Positions 42,187 to 50,876 of a stretch of 64,000 bases of DNA are shown in pieces; position 1 is the first letter of the stretch, and the number at the start of each line of letters is the position of its first letter. This DNA is from Actinomycetes bacterium (lineage in GTDB: Bacteria > Actinomycetota > Acidimicrobiia > Acidimicrobiales > SZUA-35). The stretch spans positions 1 to 64,000 of the forward strand of contig JAAETV010000002.1 of assembly GCA_024227975.1 (NCBI GenBank). Reading direction: 5' to 3'. The position numbers and the translations under genes were made by a program. The notes beneath the pieces were generated by a model, which ran no database searches, was not told the origin of the DNA, and saw only the letters and a program-made list of their open reading frames with translations.

Positions 42187-42783
42187 ATGCTCGACCACGT
42201 CTTCACCGATGCCATTGGGGCGCTACGAGACGCTCTGGAGTCGGCCATGCTCGAACGCCAAGCGTTCGAGGAACGATTCCAGGCTGACGTCCTGCTTGGC
42301 GACGTGACCTGGGAGACCAGCTACGGACTGCCGGGCGAGGGTTCACCGCCCCGGGTCCAGGCTGATCTCACCCTCGAGTGGCCGACCTGGGCCCAGACCG
42401 CCTACCGGACCTGGTACCTCGACGAGGAGTTCACCGAAGGCCCACGCATCGAGATCGAGGTCGTATTCCGGGTCCAGCGGCTGGCTGAAGCCCCCGATCC
42501 GGCCATGATCATGAAGGGACTACCGGAATCGACACCCTCCATCGGCGACGAAGAGCTGGATGGTTTTGGCCCCACCTTGGAGACGGACTACGACACCGAT
42601 CTGATCATTGTGTCCCATGCAGTTGAGATCACATACAAGGGCTCATATGAGCTCGACGAGAAGACCCTCGAAGATGGTTCAGCCCTCGATGAGCACTTCG
42701 GAGCCATGGGAGGATGGATCGCCTCAGCCCTTGTTCGCTTGGGTGATCTGCCGTTCTCGTTCCAACCCGCGGTCGAGCTCTGA
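42187..42783 (+). CDS. Hypothetical soluble protein
   Basis: 198 residues, acidic, no signal peptide or membrane helix, no family recognised. The sequence alternates beta-strand-like segments (WETSYGLPG, VQADLTLEWP, RIEIEVVFRVQR) with a helical N-terminus. The ATG overlaps the stop of a 26-codon frame (42107-42187, TGATG), which could be a coupled leader peptide. The remaining 260-bp gap between this gene and the divergent hydratase shows nothing else. Codon use is like its neighbours, so I regard it as a real gene. Confidence 0.65.
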   Translation: MLDHVFTDAIGALRDALESAMLERQAFEERFQADVLLGDVTWETSYGLPGEGSPPRVQADLTLEWPTWAQTAYRTWYLDEEFTEGPRIEIEVVFRVQRLAEAPDPAMIMKGLPESTPSIGDEELDGFGPTLETDYDTDLIIVSHAVEITYKGSYELDEKTLEDGSALDEHFGAMGGWIASALVRLGDLPFSFQPAVEL

Positions 42784-42881
42784 CCCCGAGTGGTGTCTCG
42801 ATCCAGTGCCATCAGCATCTAGCCACGACCGTGACCGCTTGTCGCAACCCCAACCAGCAGATCAGAGCTAGTGTGGGTCAG

Positions 42882-43913
42882 GTGGACGAGACCGATCAGA
42901 CGTTCCGGCTACCCCGGGCAGAACCAACACTGATCTTGCTCGGATCGGACCAGCCAGAGATCATGGCCCGGCTCCGCCGGAACCTGGTAGGGGTAGCCGA
43001 CGCCATCGATTTACGATCCGAGGTGCTCTGGGTCGAAGTGGCCGACGGCCACTCTTTCCTGACCCAGATCCTCGACGACGTGAGCGACGGCAACAAAAGC
43101 GCAATCCGGATTGCCTTCGCTGAGCCACAGAGCACCCCACAGGATCTCGTCCATCGGGCCCTGATGGCACCCACCTTGGATATTGTCGCTGACAGGCTGG
43201 AGCAAGAGGAGCTGGCGAGCGAACCGCTCGACTACGAGGTTCGCTACCAGCCCATAGTCAGGCTCAGCAACCGCTCAATCGTTGGCTTCGAGGCGCTCTT
43301 GCGGGCCAGACTGGGCAACGAGGTGATCGGAGCCGAGGAGCTGATCGCCAGGGCGACCAAAGGCGGCTGGCTCCCAGAGCTTGACCAGCTGGGCCGCCAG
43401 CTCGCTATCCGCGGCGTCGGGCCCTGGCTGGGGGCTGGTTTGTTGTTCTTGAACATCATGGCCCCCGAAGGGACCTTCGACCTGTCAGCGGCCAGGCGAA
43501 CGATCCGTCACGCCGAAGACATCGGGCTCGAGCCAGATCAGCTCGTGTTCGAGACGGCTGAACGGAACCGGTATGTCGATCTCGATCTAGCAGCCGCTCA
43601 GCTGACGAAGCTTCGCAGCGCCGGCGTTCGCCTCGCCATCGACGATGTCGGTGACGGCTATTCCAGTTTGCGGGTGGCCACAAGCTTCAAGCCAGACGTC
43701 TTGAAGCTCGCCGGCGATCTGATCGCTTCTCTGCCGAGCTCGGAAGCAACCGCTATCATCCAGGCCGTTGTCGATCTGGCCCACCGAACCGGGGCATGGG
43801 TGGTGGCCGAACACGTCGAGACCGAGGAGCAGGCCCGGGTCCTACGCACCCTCGAAGTCGACTGGGGTCAGGGCAACCTGTTCGGCACCCCCGAGCCCAT
43901 GGTCGCCGGCTAG
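42882..43913 (+). CDS. EAL-domain cyclic-di-GMP phosphodiesterase homologue
   Basis: About 343 residues. An N-terminal domain of about 110 residues with no clear family (possibly receiver-like) precedes an EAL domain. FEALLRAR, LNIM, the ETAE pair, DDVGDGYSS, the Lys in DVLKLAG and the Glu in AEHVE are present, so the metal and base ligands look intact although loop 6 reads DDVG and AEHVE instead of DDFG and AEGVE. The start at GTG 42882 is chosen because TAGTGT (42869-42874) ends exactly 7 nt upstream. An upstream in-frame GTG at 42831 would add 17 residues. Confidence 0.8.
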   Translation: MDETDQTFRLPRAEPTLILLGSDQPEIMARLRRNLVGVADAIDLRSEVLWVEVADGHSFLTQILDDVSDGNKSAIRIAFAEPQSTPQDLVHRALMAPTLDIVADRLEQEELASEPLDYEVRYQPIVRLSNRSIVGFEALLRARLGNEVIGAEELIARATKGGWLPELDQLGRQLAIRGVGPWLGAGLLFLNIMAPEGTFDLSAARRTIRHAEDIGLEPDQLVFETAERNRYVDLDLAAAQLTKLRSAGVRLAIDDVGDGYSSLRVATSFKPDVLKLAGDLIASLPSSEATAIIQAVVDLAHRTGAWVVAEHVETEEQARVLRTLEVDWGQGNLFGTPEPMVAG

Positions 43914-43966
43914 AACAATCAGCCTAGCCAGGGATGTTTGCCGGAGCCCGAAGGGTTGCTGCACTC

Positions 43967-44950
43967 TCAAACGAGATCGAGAAGCTCGCTCAAGGGCCTC
44001 TGGGGCCGGGGACCGACATGAGAGATGACCTCCGCCGCCGCCAGTGAGCCGAGACGGCCAGCATCGGCCAGATCCATGTTCCGAGCGAGGGCGAAGAGCA
44101 CACCGGCGGCGTACTGGTCACCGGCACCGGTGGTGTCGACGACTGGGCCCAAGTTCTCGGCCGCGATCTCGATGGTCTCCGACCCGGAAACCAGGATCGA
44201 TCCCTGGTCACCCCTCGTCAGACAGCCGAGGGCCACGTCCCCTCGGATCTTCTCTACCGCAGTATCGAAGTCGCACTCGTAGAGGGTGGCCAGCTCGGCC
44301 AAGTTTGCGAACAGGATGTCGATGGGGCCAGCCACCAGATCCAGGAACTCCTGGTGGTGGCGCTCGACGCAGAACGAGTCAGAAGCAGTAAAGGCGACCC
44401 GTCGACCGGCAGCCCTGGCGATGTCCATGGCCTTGCGGATGGCCTGCTTGGCCGAGTCGACGTCCCACAGGTAGCCCTCACAAAACAGGATCTGTCCTGA
44501 ATCGACGGCTGCCGGTTCGATATCGGTCGGCTCCAGCAACGAGGAGATGCCGAGGAAGGTGTTCATGGTCCGCTGAGCATCGGGGGTGACCAGGATCAGA
44601 CAGCGGGCGGTGTCCGGCCCTTGATCCGATGGTTCGAGGTCGAATCTGACCCCGCTGGCCCGCATGTCGTGGGCGAAGACGCTACCCAAGACGTCGTCGC
44701 GGACCTTGCCGATAAAGGAGGCGGTGCCACCGAAGGAGGTGACGCCGGCGACCGTGTTGGCGGCCGAGCCACCTGACGCTTCGATACCGGGACCCATCAG
44801 TTCATAGAGCTGGGTGGCCCGGTCCTGGTTGATGAGGGTCATCGACCCCTTCTCCAACCCCTGGGCAAGCACGAAGTCATCGGTGGCTTGGGAGATGACG
44901 TCGACGATGGCATTGCCGACGCCTACGACGTCAACCAGATCCTGATCCAT
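43967..44950 (-). CDS. PfkB-family kinase, adenosine kinase-like
   Basis: 327 residues from the ATG at 44950 with AAAGGA 5-6 nt upstream. GNAIVD, ASGGSAANTVAGVTSFGG and the anion-hole motif DTTGAGDQYAAG with the catalytic Asp define a ribokinase-fold sugar/nucleoside kinase. LGISSLLEP and GYLWD resemble the bacterial adenosine kinase group, so purine nucleoside salvage is the best guess; a sugar substrate cannot be excluded. It lies downstream of nrdJ but is separated from it by a strong hairpin. Confidence 0.85.
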   Translation of the reverse strand: MDQDLVDVVGVGNAIVDVISQATDDFVLAQGLEKGSMTLINQDRATQLYELMGPGIEASGGSAANTVAGVTSFGGTASFIGKVRDDVLGSVFAHDMRASGVRFDLEPSDQGPDTARCLILVTPDAQRTMNTFLGISSLLEPTDIEPAAVDSGQILFCEGYLWDVDSAKQAIRKAMDIARAAGRRVAFTASDSFCVERHHQEFLDLVAGPIDILFANLAELATLYECDFDTAVEKIRGDVALGCLTRGDQGSILVSGSETIEIAAENLGPVVDTTGAGDQYAAGVLFALARNMDLADAGRLGSLAAAEVISHVGPRPQRPLSELLDLV

Positions 44951-45029
44951 GAAATCCTTTCCGGAGGGACGAAGGAACGGTAGCGGACATTGACCACTGC
45001 GAGCACCTACGGGCCTTGCCTCGAAACAC

Positions 45030-45069
45030 AAGAGGAGGCCGGGATTCAGATCGTCCCCGGCCTCCTCTT
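45030..45069 (-). terminator. Strong hairpin between nrdJ and the PfkB kinase gene
   Basis: AAGAGGAGGCCGGG (45030-45043) and CCCGGCCTCCTCTT (45056-45069) form a perfect 14-bp stem with a 12-nt loop, 48 nt past the nrdJ stop. The T run is poor, but the stem is symmetrical and very stable. Confidence 0.7.
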
Positions 45070-45117
45070 CAGCTACTCACCCAACCACGGGTTTTCTTTC
45101 CGGGCGAAGGTGCTCGG

Positions 45118-47907
45118 TCAGGAGCAACCGCTGGTATTCCCACACCCGGGACACGTATGACAGCTACCTGCCCTTTGCATGGTGATACCACACTGCATGC
45201 AGATAGGAGCATCGGGGTCGGAAACCGGGATCGGTGAACCGGCCTCAATGGTGGCGATCAGATCGTCGGCTGACTCAATCGATGGTGGGTCGGCAACAAG
45301 ATCGACCCCCGTCGACGATGCGGCTTCATCGACACCAGGCAGGGTCTGCTGCGAGCGTTCCCCGGTGGTGAAGATCCCAAGGCCCGACCTCTCCTCATAG
45401 CTGAGATAGACAACAGCGAGCTTGCGGAACAGGTAATCCATGATCGAGCTGGCGATCCTGATATCAGGATCGTCGGTCATACCGGCCGGCTCGAATCGCA
45501 TCCCGGTGTAGGTATCGACGAAGTTGCGCAGCGGCACCCCATATTGGAGGCCGTGACTCAAGGCGATAGCCAGGGCATCCATGATGCCGGCCAAGGTCGA
45601 GCCCTGCTTGGAGACCCGGAGGAAGATCTCACCGGGGCGACCATCGTCGTATTCGCCAACGGTCACGAAGCCCTTGCAGTCGGCGACCCGGAACTCGAAG
45701 GTCCGCGACCGACGGTCACGAGGCAGTCGTTCCCTGATCGGCTTGTAGACGATCTTGGTCTCGATCACGGGCTCGAGCAGGGTCTGGGCTGCTCCTGCCG
45801 CCCCCTCATCTACCTTGGTGTCATCCTTGGTCGCCATCGACAGAGGCTGGGCCACCTTGCAGTTGTCGCGGTAGATGGCGATGGCCTTGACCCCCATCTT
45901 CCATGCGTCGATGTGGAGCTGCTCGACGTCTTCGACGGTCACCTCTTCGGGCATGTTGACTGTCTTGGAGATGGCACCGGAGATGAACGGCTGGACGGCG
46001 GCCATCATCTTGACATGACCGGTGTAGTGGATGGCGTTGTCGCCCATGGAGCAGGCGAACACCGGGCTGTGTCCGGGATCGAGGCCCGGGGCACCGATGA
46101 TGGTCTTGTTCTCGTCGATGTAGTCGGTGATGGCGGTGACCTGACCGTCGGAGTAGCCAAGGCGGCGCAGGGCCCGAGGCACCGACTGGTTGACGATCAT
46201 CATCGTCCCCCCGCCGACCAGCTTCTTCATCTTGCTCAGACCGAGGTCGGGTTCGACACCGGTGGTGTCGCAGTCCATCAGCAGGCCGATGGTCCCGGTC
46301 GGGGCCAGAACGGTGGCCTGAGCGTTGCGGGTCCCGACGTCGGCCGCCAGTGAGGTGGCGTCAACCCAGGCTGCTCGGCTGGCCGAGGTCAAATCGGCCG
46401 GGACCAGGGAGGAGTCGATCTCCTCGGTGGCGGCCTTGTGCTGTTCGAGAACACGCAGCATCGGCTGGGCGTTTTCCTCGTAACCAGCGTGGGGACCCAT
46501 CCGGCCCGCGGTACGAGCCGAGATGTAGTACGCGTGGCCCGTCATCAAGGAGGTGATCGTCGCCGCCAGAGCCCGCCCCTCATCGGAGTCATAGGGCAGG
46601 CCCAAGCTCATCAGCAGAGCGCCTAGGTTGGCGTAGCCCAGACCGAGCTGGCGGAACTTGCGAGAATTGATGCCGATCTTCTCGGTCGGGTAGTCAGCCC
46701 GGCCGACCAGGATCTCCTGGGCGATCAAGAAGCACTCGATGGCGGCCTTGAACCCCTCGATGTCGAATCGATTGTCTTCTTCGAGGAATGTCAACAGGTT
46801 CAAGCTGGCCAGGTTGCAGGCCGAGTTGTCGAGGTGCATGTACTCGCTGCACGGGTTCGAGCCGTTGATCTTGCCCGTGTTCGACGAGGTGTGCCAGCGA
46901 TTGATGGTTGAGTCGAACTGCATCCCAGGATCGGCGCACTCCCAGGTGGCCTGGGCGAACTGGCGCATCAGATCCCTGGCCGAGACGGATTTGATGATCG
47001 CTCCGTCGGTCCTGGCGACGAGGTTCCAGTCCTCGTCGTTGACGACGGCTTCCATGAACTCGTCGGTGACCCGGACCGAGTTGTTGGCGTTCTGGTATTG
47101 GATCGAGTGGCTGTCGGCCCCGTCGAGATCCATGTCGAAGCCGGCTTCGCGCAGGACCCGAGCCTTGCGCTCCTCGGTCGCCTTGCACCAGATGAACTCT
47201 TCGACGTCAGGGTGATCCATGTCGAGCATGACCATCTTGGCTGCCCGCCTGGTCTTGCCCCCGGACTTGATTGTCCCCGCTGACGCATCGGCTCCACGCA
47301 TGAAGCTGACAGGCCCTGAGGCCGTCCCTCCCCCCCGCAGGGGCTCCGAGCTGGAGCGGATGCGAGACAGGTTGATGCCGGCCCCGGAGCCGCCTTTGAA
47401 GATGACTCCTTCCTCGACGTACCAGTTGAGGATGTCCTCCATCTTGTCGTTGACGGACAAGATGAAGCAGGCCGAGGCCTGCTGGGGCACATCGTCGACA
47501 CCAATGTTGAACCAGACGGGCGAGTTGAAGGCCCCCTTCTGGTGGATGACGAGGTACTTGAGCTCATCGGCGAAGATCTCGGCCTCGGCCTCTTCGAAGT
47601 AGCCGCCCTCGAGGCCCCATCGGCAGATCGTGTGTACTACCCGGTCGACGACGTGACGGAGCGAGGACTCGCGCTCAGGAGTTCCAAGCGTTCCTCGAAA
47701 GTACTTCTGGGCCAGGATGTTGGTTGCGTTGAACGACCACGTCGAGGGCACTTCGACATCTGGTTGCTCGAACGCGACCTCACCGGTCTTCCAGTTGGCG
47801 ATCTTGGCGTCGCGCTTCTCCCAGGTGACCGTCTCGTATGGGTCGACACCGGTGGCGGTGAAATGGCGACGAAGACCGATACCGATCTGATCGGGTGCCA
47901 AGGACAT
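45118..47907 (-). CDS. nrdJ: Adenosylcobalamin-dependent ribonucleotide reductase (class II)
   Basis: 929 residues from the ATG at 47907, which has GGGAGA upstream. It reduces ribonucleotides to deoxyribonucleotides using vitamin B12. Fingerprints are FNSPVWFNIG, the glycine-rich KGGSGAGINLSRIRSS, NPCSEYMHLDNSACNLASLNL, VLAPTGTIG and NMPEEVT. The C-terminus ends with a Cys-rich tail (CMQCGITM, then CHTCPGCG) that shuttles electrons from thioredoxin. The redox-independent class II enzyme suits variable oxygen. NrdR, its usual repressor, is encoded 1.7 kb away. Confidence 0.97.
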   Translation of the reverse strand: MSLAPDQIGIGLRRHFTATGVDPYETVTWEKRDAKIANWKTGEVAFEQPDVEVPSTWSFNATNILAQKYFRGTLGTPERESSLRHVVDRVVHTICRWGLEGGYFEEAEAEIFADELKYLVIHQKGAFNSPVWFNIGVDDVPQQASACFILSVNDKMEDILNWYVEEGVIFKGGSGAGINLSRIRSSSEPLRGGGTASGPVSFMRGADASAGTIKSGGKTRRAAKMVMLDMDHPDVEEFIWCKATEERKARVLREAGFDMDLDGADSHSIQYQNANNSVRVTDEFMEAVVNDEDWNLVARTDGAIIKSVSARDLMRQFAQATWECADPGMQFDSTINRWHTSSNTGKINGSNPCSEYMHLDNSACNLASLNLLTFLEEDNRFDIEGFKAAIECFLIAQEILVGRADYPTEKIGINSRKFRQLGLGYANLGALLMSLGLPYDSDEGRALAATITSLMTGHAYYISARTAGRMGPHAGYEENAQPMLRVLEQHKAATEEIDSSLVPADLTSASRAAWVDATSLAADVGTRNAQATVLAPTGTIGLLMDCDTTGVEPDLGLSKMKKLVGGGTMMIVNQSVPRALRRLGYSDGQVTAITDYIDENKTIIGAPGLDPGHSPVFACSMGDNAIHYTGHVKMMAAVQPFISGAISKTVNMPEEVTVEDVEQLHIDAWKMGVKAIAIYRDNCKVAQPLSMATKDDTKVDEGAAGAAQTLLEPVIETKIVYKPIRERLPRDRRSRTFEFRVADCKGFVTVGEYDDGRPGEIFLRVSKQGSTLAGIMDALAIALSHGLQYGVPLRNFVDTYTGMRFEPAGMTDDPDIRIASSIMDYLFRKLAVVYLSYEERSGLGIFTTGERSQQTLPGVDEAASSTGVDLVADPPSIESADDLIATIEAGSPIPVSDPDAPICMQCGITMQRAGSCHTCPGCGNTSGCS

Positions 47908-48075
47908 TGATTCTCCCTGTGTTGCAGTGACTCTGTACGTGTCTCTGGTCAATAGATGTGCTCAGTGAGTGGGTGCTCACGCAGATTCCGCCATCCGCTG
48001 TGCTCCACAGCGACTGCCTGGGTTGGCGCTGAGCCCCGTTGCTTCCAGCCGACCGGAGTCGGAGGTGTTGTGGAC

Positions 48076-48102
48076 ATCATTGCCTCGCCCTGTGACAGTC
48101 AG
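48076..48102 (-). promoter_or_regulatory. CTGTCACA / AATGAT element upstream of nrdJ
   Basis: CTGACTGTCACA (48091-48102) on the minus strand is identical to the rmuC element over 15 bases. The hexamer at the matching -10 position is AATGAT (48076-48081), poorer than TANNNT. Transcription from it would give nrdJ a leader of about 160 nt, which agrees with nrdJ having a Shine-Dalgarno sequence. Confidence 0.4.
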
Positions 48103-48405
48103 AGCCCGGATCGCTCCGAGCAGATCAAAATTCGGGACGACCTCGTCTCGGCTCCCCATTCGTGATGGTGAGCTAGCCCAACGCCGTCTCGCCTAACTTC
48201 TTCGAATATTCTCGCAGTTCTGGTAGCCCTCGTCCTGTCCGTCGGTCCCGAGCGAGATGGCAGTGCGCAGATCCAGTAGGCGCTTCAGCCGTGTCCCGCC
48301 TGCCGCCCTCTCCCGATGGCCCCATGACGTTCGATGCTTCTGCAACCACTAGATCTTGTGCCTGCCGCCTGCTCTGCTCGAGCGACGCACAAGATGTGGG
48401 TGCTC

Positions 48406-48421
48406 ATTACAACATTGTAAT
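48406..48421. promoter_or_regulatory. A+T-rich inverted repeat ATTACAA-CA-TTGTAAT
   Basis: Perfect 7-bp arms with a 2-bp centre, in the most A+T-rich part of the gap. It is a good shape for a dimeric repressor site but does not match the NrdR box consensus I know. It could serve nrdJ, the RibD-C gene or neither. Confidence 0.35.
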
Positions 48422-48847
48422 TACACCGATGTCAACGACGCCTCTCAGAAAGATCGGGTTTGTGACGAAGACCAGCTCAGTGCCAACAGGTCGAGGTTCG
48501 AATTCGGCGGCGACGGCGCGTGACTATCCGCCTCAGATTCACTTCTCCCCCAAGGGCTCCCTCAGGTGTGCCCTGCCATACTGATGCGCTGTGCCAGCCT
48601 CCGTCACGGATCGTTGCCCCACATGGGCCCGAACGGCCACTGTAGGTTTGCTTCGCTGTGGATCAAAAGGGGATGAGGCTGTGAATTGGTGTGTATTCGT
48701 TGGGGATTCTCGACCCATTGCCCCGACTTCTCACCTGGGGTGGAAACGACACCACGGGACGTGTTGCGAGCAAGGCTGGAGCGCGATCCGGCGGGGCTGT
48801 TGGGGTCCAGAACAGCACCAGCGCGCTGCCACACCAACCGTCCGGCC

Positions 48848-49654
48848 ATGATCTCACTCTTCCCCGAAGCCTCCGAAGGGCTGATCGATCCGATGCGCGC
48901 CGTTGCAGCCGAACAACGCCAGCCACCAGGCACAATGAGCACTGATGATGATCAAACATCGACACCTGGAGTCAGCCGGCGACCTTGGGTCATGACCAAC
49001 ATGATCGCTTCAGCCGACGGAGCCACCTCCATGGAGGGTCTATCGGGAGCGCTGGGCGGACCCGCCGATCAAGCCATGTTCATGGCCATCCGGGGGGTGG
49101 CCGATGCCATCATTGTCGGAGCTTCCACCGTGCGCCAGGAGCGCTACCGGGCCCCATCGGGGGGCTCGGCCCAACAGAGGGCTGATCGTCTCGATCGGGG
49201 GCAGCCTGCCCTCCCCCTCGTGGTCGTGATCACGGCCAGCCTCGATCTCGACCTCGATCTCCCCCTCTTTGCCAACCCCGATCTGTACCGACCACTGATC
49301 GTCACCGTTGAGGGTGCGTCGGCCGAGCGGCGGGTGGCGCTCGAGACCGTTGCCGACGTCGTGACGGCGGGCAACGAGAAGGTAGACCTGGGTCTGGTCT
49401 TGGGTGAGATTGCTGCCCGGGGTTTGGGCACGGTCTTGTCGGAGGGTGGACCGTCGCTCAATGGTCAGCTCATCGCCGAGGACCTGATCGATGAGTGGAA
49501 CCTGACCCTCTCCCCCATCCTGGCTGGCGGCACCTCGAGGCGACCAGCGATAGGCCGAGAGCTGCTACCTCCGGGCCTGGCCATGACCCTGGCCCGGGTG
49601 TGGTACCAAGACGATCTGCTGTTCTGCCGTTGGGTCAGACAGACTCGCGCTTGA
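48848..49654 (+). CDS. RibD C-terminal/dihydrofolate-reductase-fold protein
   Basis: 268 residues. MISLFPEA, RPWVMTNMIASADGATSMEGLSG, VADAIIVGASTVRQERYRAP and LSEGGPSLNGQLIAEDLIDEW match the pyrimidine reductase-like (RibD-C) proteins common in actinobacteria, which use NADPH. The Asp of SADG and the SEGGP loop are present. It is a stand-alone reductase domain without a deaminase half; a role in riboflavin or another reductive step is possible but unproven. The gene overlaps the convergent nrdR by 20 bp. The start is taken where homology begins; no ribosome binding site is visible. Confidence 0.8.
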   Translation: MISLFPEASEGLIDPMRAVAAEQRQPPGTMSTDDDQTSTPGVSRRPWVMTNMIASADGATSMEGLSGALGGPADQAMFMAIRGVADAIIVGASTVRQERYRAPSGGSAQQRADRLDRGQPALPLVVVITASLDLDLDLPLFANPDLYRPLIVTVEGASAERRVALETVADVVTAGNEKVDLGLVLGEIAARGLGTVLSEGGPSLNGQLIAEDLIDEWNLTLSPILAGGTSRRPAIGRELLPPGLAMTLARVWYQDDLLFCRWVRQTRA

Positions 49655-50090
49655 TCAGGCGTACCTCGCGCTCGAAATCACCGATGTCGGTGAACCCTTT
49701 GTAGACGCTGGCGAAGCGCAGGCAGGCCACCTGATCGACGCTACGAAGGCGATCGAGCACGGCCAGGCCGACCCACTCCGAAGTCACCTCAGGCCCCTCG
49801 ATCCTGGCTTGCTCCTCAACCCGATCGACGAGCAACTCCAAATCATCGGTATCGACGGCCACGCCCTTGGCCGCCGAGGCCAGCCCCTTGAGTATCTTCT
49901 GGCCGTCAAAGGGCTGGCGCTCTCCCGACCGCTTCACCACAACCAGGGCCGCGATCTCGGCCCGTTCAAAGGTCGTGAAGCGGCCGGCACATCGCTCGCA
50001 CGATCGTCGGCGCCGGGTCACTGCCCCCTCGTCGACCGACCGCGAGTCGACGACCTTCGTATCGTCGTTCCCACAAGCCGGACATCGCAC
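49635..50090 (-). CDS. nrdR: Transcriptional repressor NrdR
   Basis: 151 residues. A zinc ribbon (MRCPACGNDDTKVVDSR, then RRRSCERC) is followed by an ATP-cone (VVVKRSGERQPFDGQKILKGL). NrdR senses ATP/dATP and represses ribonucleotide reductase genes such as nrdJ. The GTG at 50090 has a TACCTT hexamer (50098-50103) ending exactly 7 nt before it, a predicted leaderless start. The frame stays open upstream to 50186, but that part is not NrdR-like. It is next to the LysM gene and lexA, as in Mycobacterium. Confidence 0.95.
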   Translation of the reverse strand: MRCPACGNDDTKVVDSRSVDEGAVTRRRRSCERCAGRFTTFERAEIAALVVVKRSGERQPFDGQKILKGLASAAKGVAVDTDDLELLVDRVEEQARIEGPEVTSEWVGLAVLDRLRSVDQVACLRFASVYKGFTDIGDFEREVRLIKRESV

Positions 50091-50192
50091 CAACCAAAAG
50101 GTACCGGGAGCACCACCCTTCCGCTGGTTACAGTCTTGTTGACTCCGCGTCACATCGGTCCAACGGGTCGGTGCCCTTACCGGCACACCTCC

Positions 50193-50663
50193 TTATTCGA
50201 GCAAGTCAGCCGGAATCACCAGCCGTTGACCGACCTGGATAGAGGTCACACCACCATTGGCCGCGATCAACTTCACTACGACCGGTCGAGGATCACGATC
50301 CGGCGCCAACTCCTCGGCAATGGCCCAAAAAGTGTCACCGGACCGGGCCACCCGAAGGTGATCCCCGGGGCCGGCCAACGCCAGAGCCGACCCCCGGGAA
50401 TCGATTGTTGGATCCGACCCGGTACCGACCGGCGGACCGCCCTGAATGAGACGGACCCCAAGCAACAGGCCGAACACCACCGCCACAGCCACCGCGATTC
50501 CCGCCACAGGAACACCCCCGAGTGACGACCCGTGGGGCGGAGTATCCACGAGCCGAAGGGGTGGGCGGCTGGCATGATGCCTGGCTGTGACGGTAGCTCC
50601 GCCTCCGACCCAGAGCCCGCCTGGCCTCGATCGAGATGTAGTTGGTTGAACGAGAGCGACCAT
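50193..50663 (-). CDS. Membrane-anchored LysM protein, probable SOS cell-division inhibitor (DivS/ChiZ/YneA-like)
   Basis: 156 residues. A basic cytoplasmic N-terminus, one membrane helix (VPVAGIAVAVAVVFGLLLGV), an extracytoplasmic linker and a C-terminal LysM domain (VARSGDTFWAIAEELAPD, SIQVGQRLVIPADL). A LysM membrane protein divergent from lexA and followed by nrdR is the arrangement of divS in Corynebacterium and Rv2719c (ChiZ) in M. tuberculosis, which block division after DNA damage. Four LexA boxes and a CTGTCACA promoter lie upstream, so damage induction is expected. Function is by synteny and architecture. Confidence 0.82.
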   Translation of the reverse strand: MVALVQPTTSRSRPGGLWVGGGATVTARHHASRPPLRLVDTPPHGSSLGGVPVAGIAVAVAVVFGLLLGVRLIQGGPPVGTGSDPTIDSRGSALALAGPGDHLRVARSGDTFWAIAEELAPDRDPRPVVVKLIAANGGVTSIQVGQRLVIPADLLE

Positions 50664-50670
50664 GACGTCA

Positions 50671-50697
50671 AGTGTCCTCAGGGGGTGTGACAGTGAG
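50671..50697 (-). promoter_or_regulatory. CTGTCACA / GACACT promoter of the LysM gene
   Basis: CTCACTGTCACA (50686-50697, minus strand), then GACACT at the -10 position (50671-50676), then 7 nt to the ATG. Spacing is identical to the rmuC promoter. The nearest LexA box begins 40 bp further upstream. Confidence 0.5.
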
Positions 50698-50737
50698 CGG
50701 GCGAGCTGGGGGCCGGGGCACTTCCGACCGTCCGCAG

Positions 50738-50825
50738 CGAACGTCTGTTCGTCAGGGTAGGGTGAACGCCCGTTCGAGTCAATGGTGAAAGCGAACGAAT
50801 GTTCCTACCATCGAACACCTGTACG
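50738..50825. promoter_or_regulatory. Four LexA boxes between the LysM gene and lexA
   Basis: Matches to CGAAC-N4-GTTCG: CGAACGTCTGTTCG (50738-50751, perfect), TGAACGCCCGTTCG (50763-50776), CGAACGAATGTTCC (50792-50805) and CGAACACCTGTACG (50812-50825). Centre-to-centre spacings are 25, 29 and 20 bp. They lie 52 bp or more before the lexA ATG, so they should control lexA and the divergent LysM gene. Confidence 0.88.
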
Positions 50826-50876
50826 CTGAGACGTGCTTTAGTAAGACGAATCAACAGACGTTCGACGGAGGTCGTC

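Larger units (their letters stand above)
47908..48847. other. 940-bp non-coding stretch between nrdJ and the RibD-C gene
   Basis: No convincing gene lies here. It is less G+C-rich than the coding regions, especially 48400-48480. It contains the CTGTCACA element (48091-48102), an A+T-rich inverted repeat (48406-48421), and a 43-codon minus-strand frame starting at an ATG within the -10 position near 48080 and ending near 47954, whose codon use is inconclusive. I find no B12 riboswitch signature and no tRNA. Confidence 0.6.

Noticed and set aside
45544..46353. 269-codon plus-strand open frame opposite nrdJ
   Set aside because: Antisense shadow; composition (Asp/Gly/Val/Leu/His) mirrors the reverse of nrdJ codons and no family motif is present.
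47908..48100. Cobalamin riboswitch before nrdJ
   Set aside because: No B12-box-like sequence found; class II reductases do not need B12 repression.
48485..48520. T-arm-like GGTTCGAATTC suggesting a tRNA
   Set aside because: The flanking bases do not form the 5-bp T stem and no acceptor or anticodon arm is found.
48291..48584. 97-codon plus-strand frame in the nrdJ upstream gap
   Set aside because: Ser/Pro/Thr-rich with no domain, no ribosome binding site, and poor third-position G+C bias.
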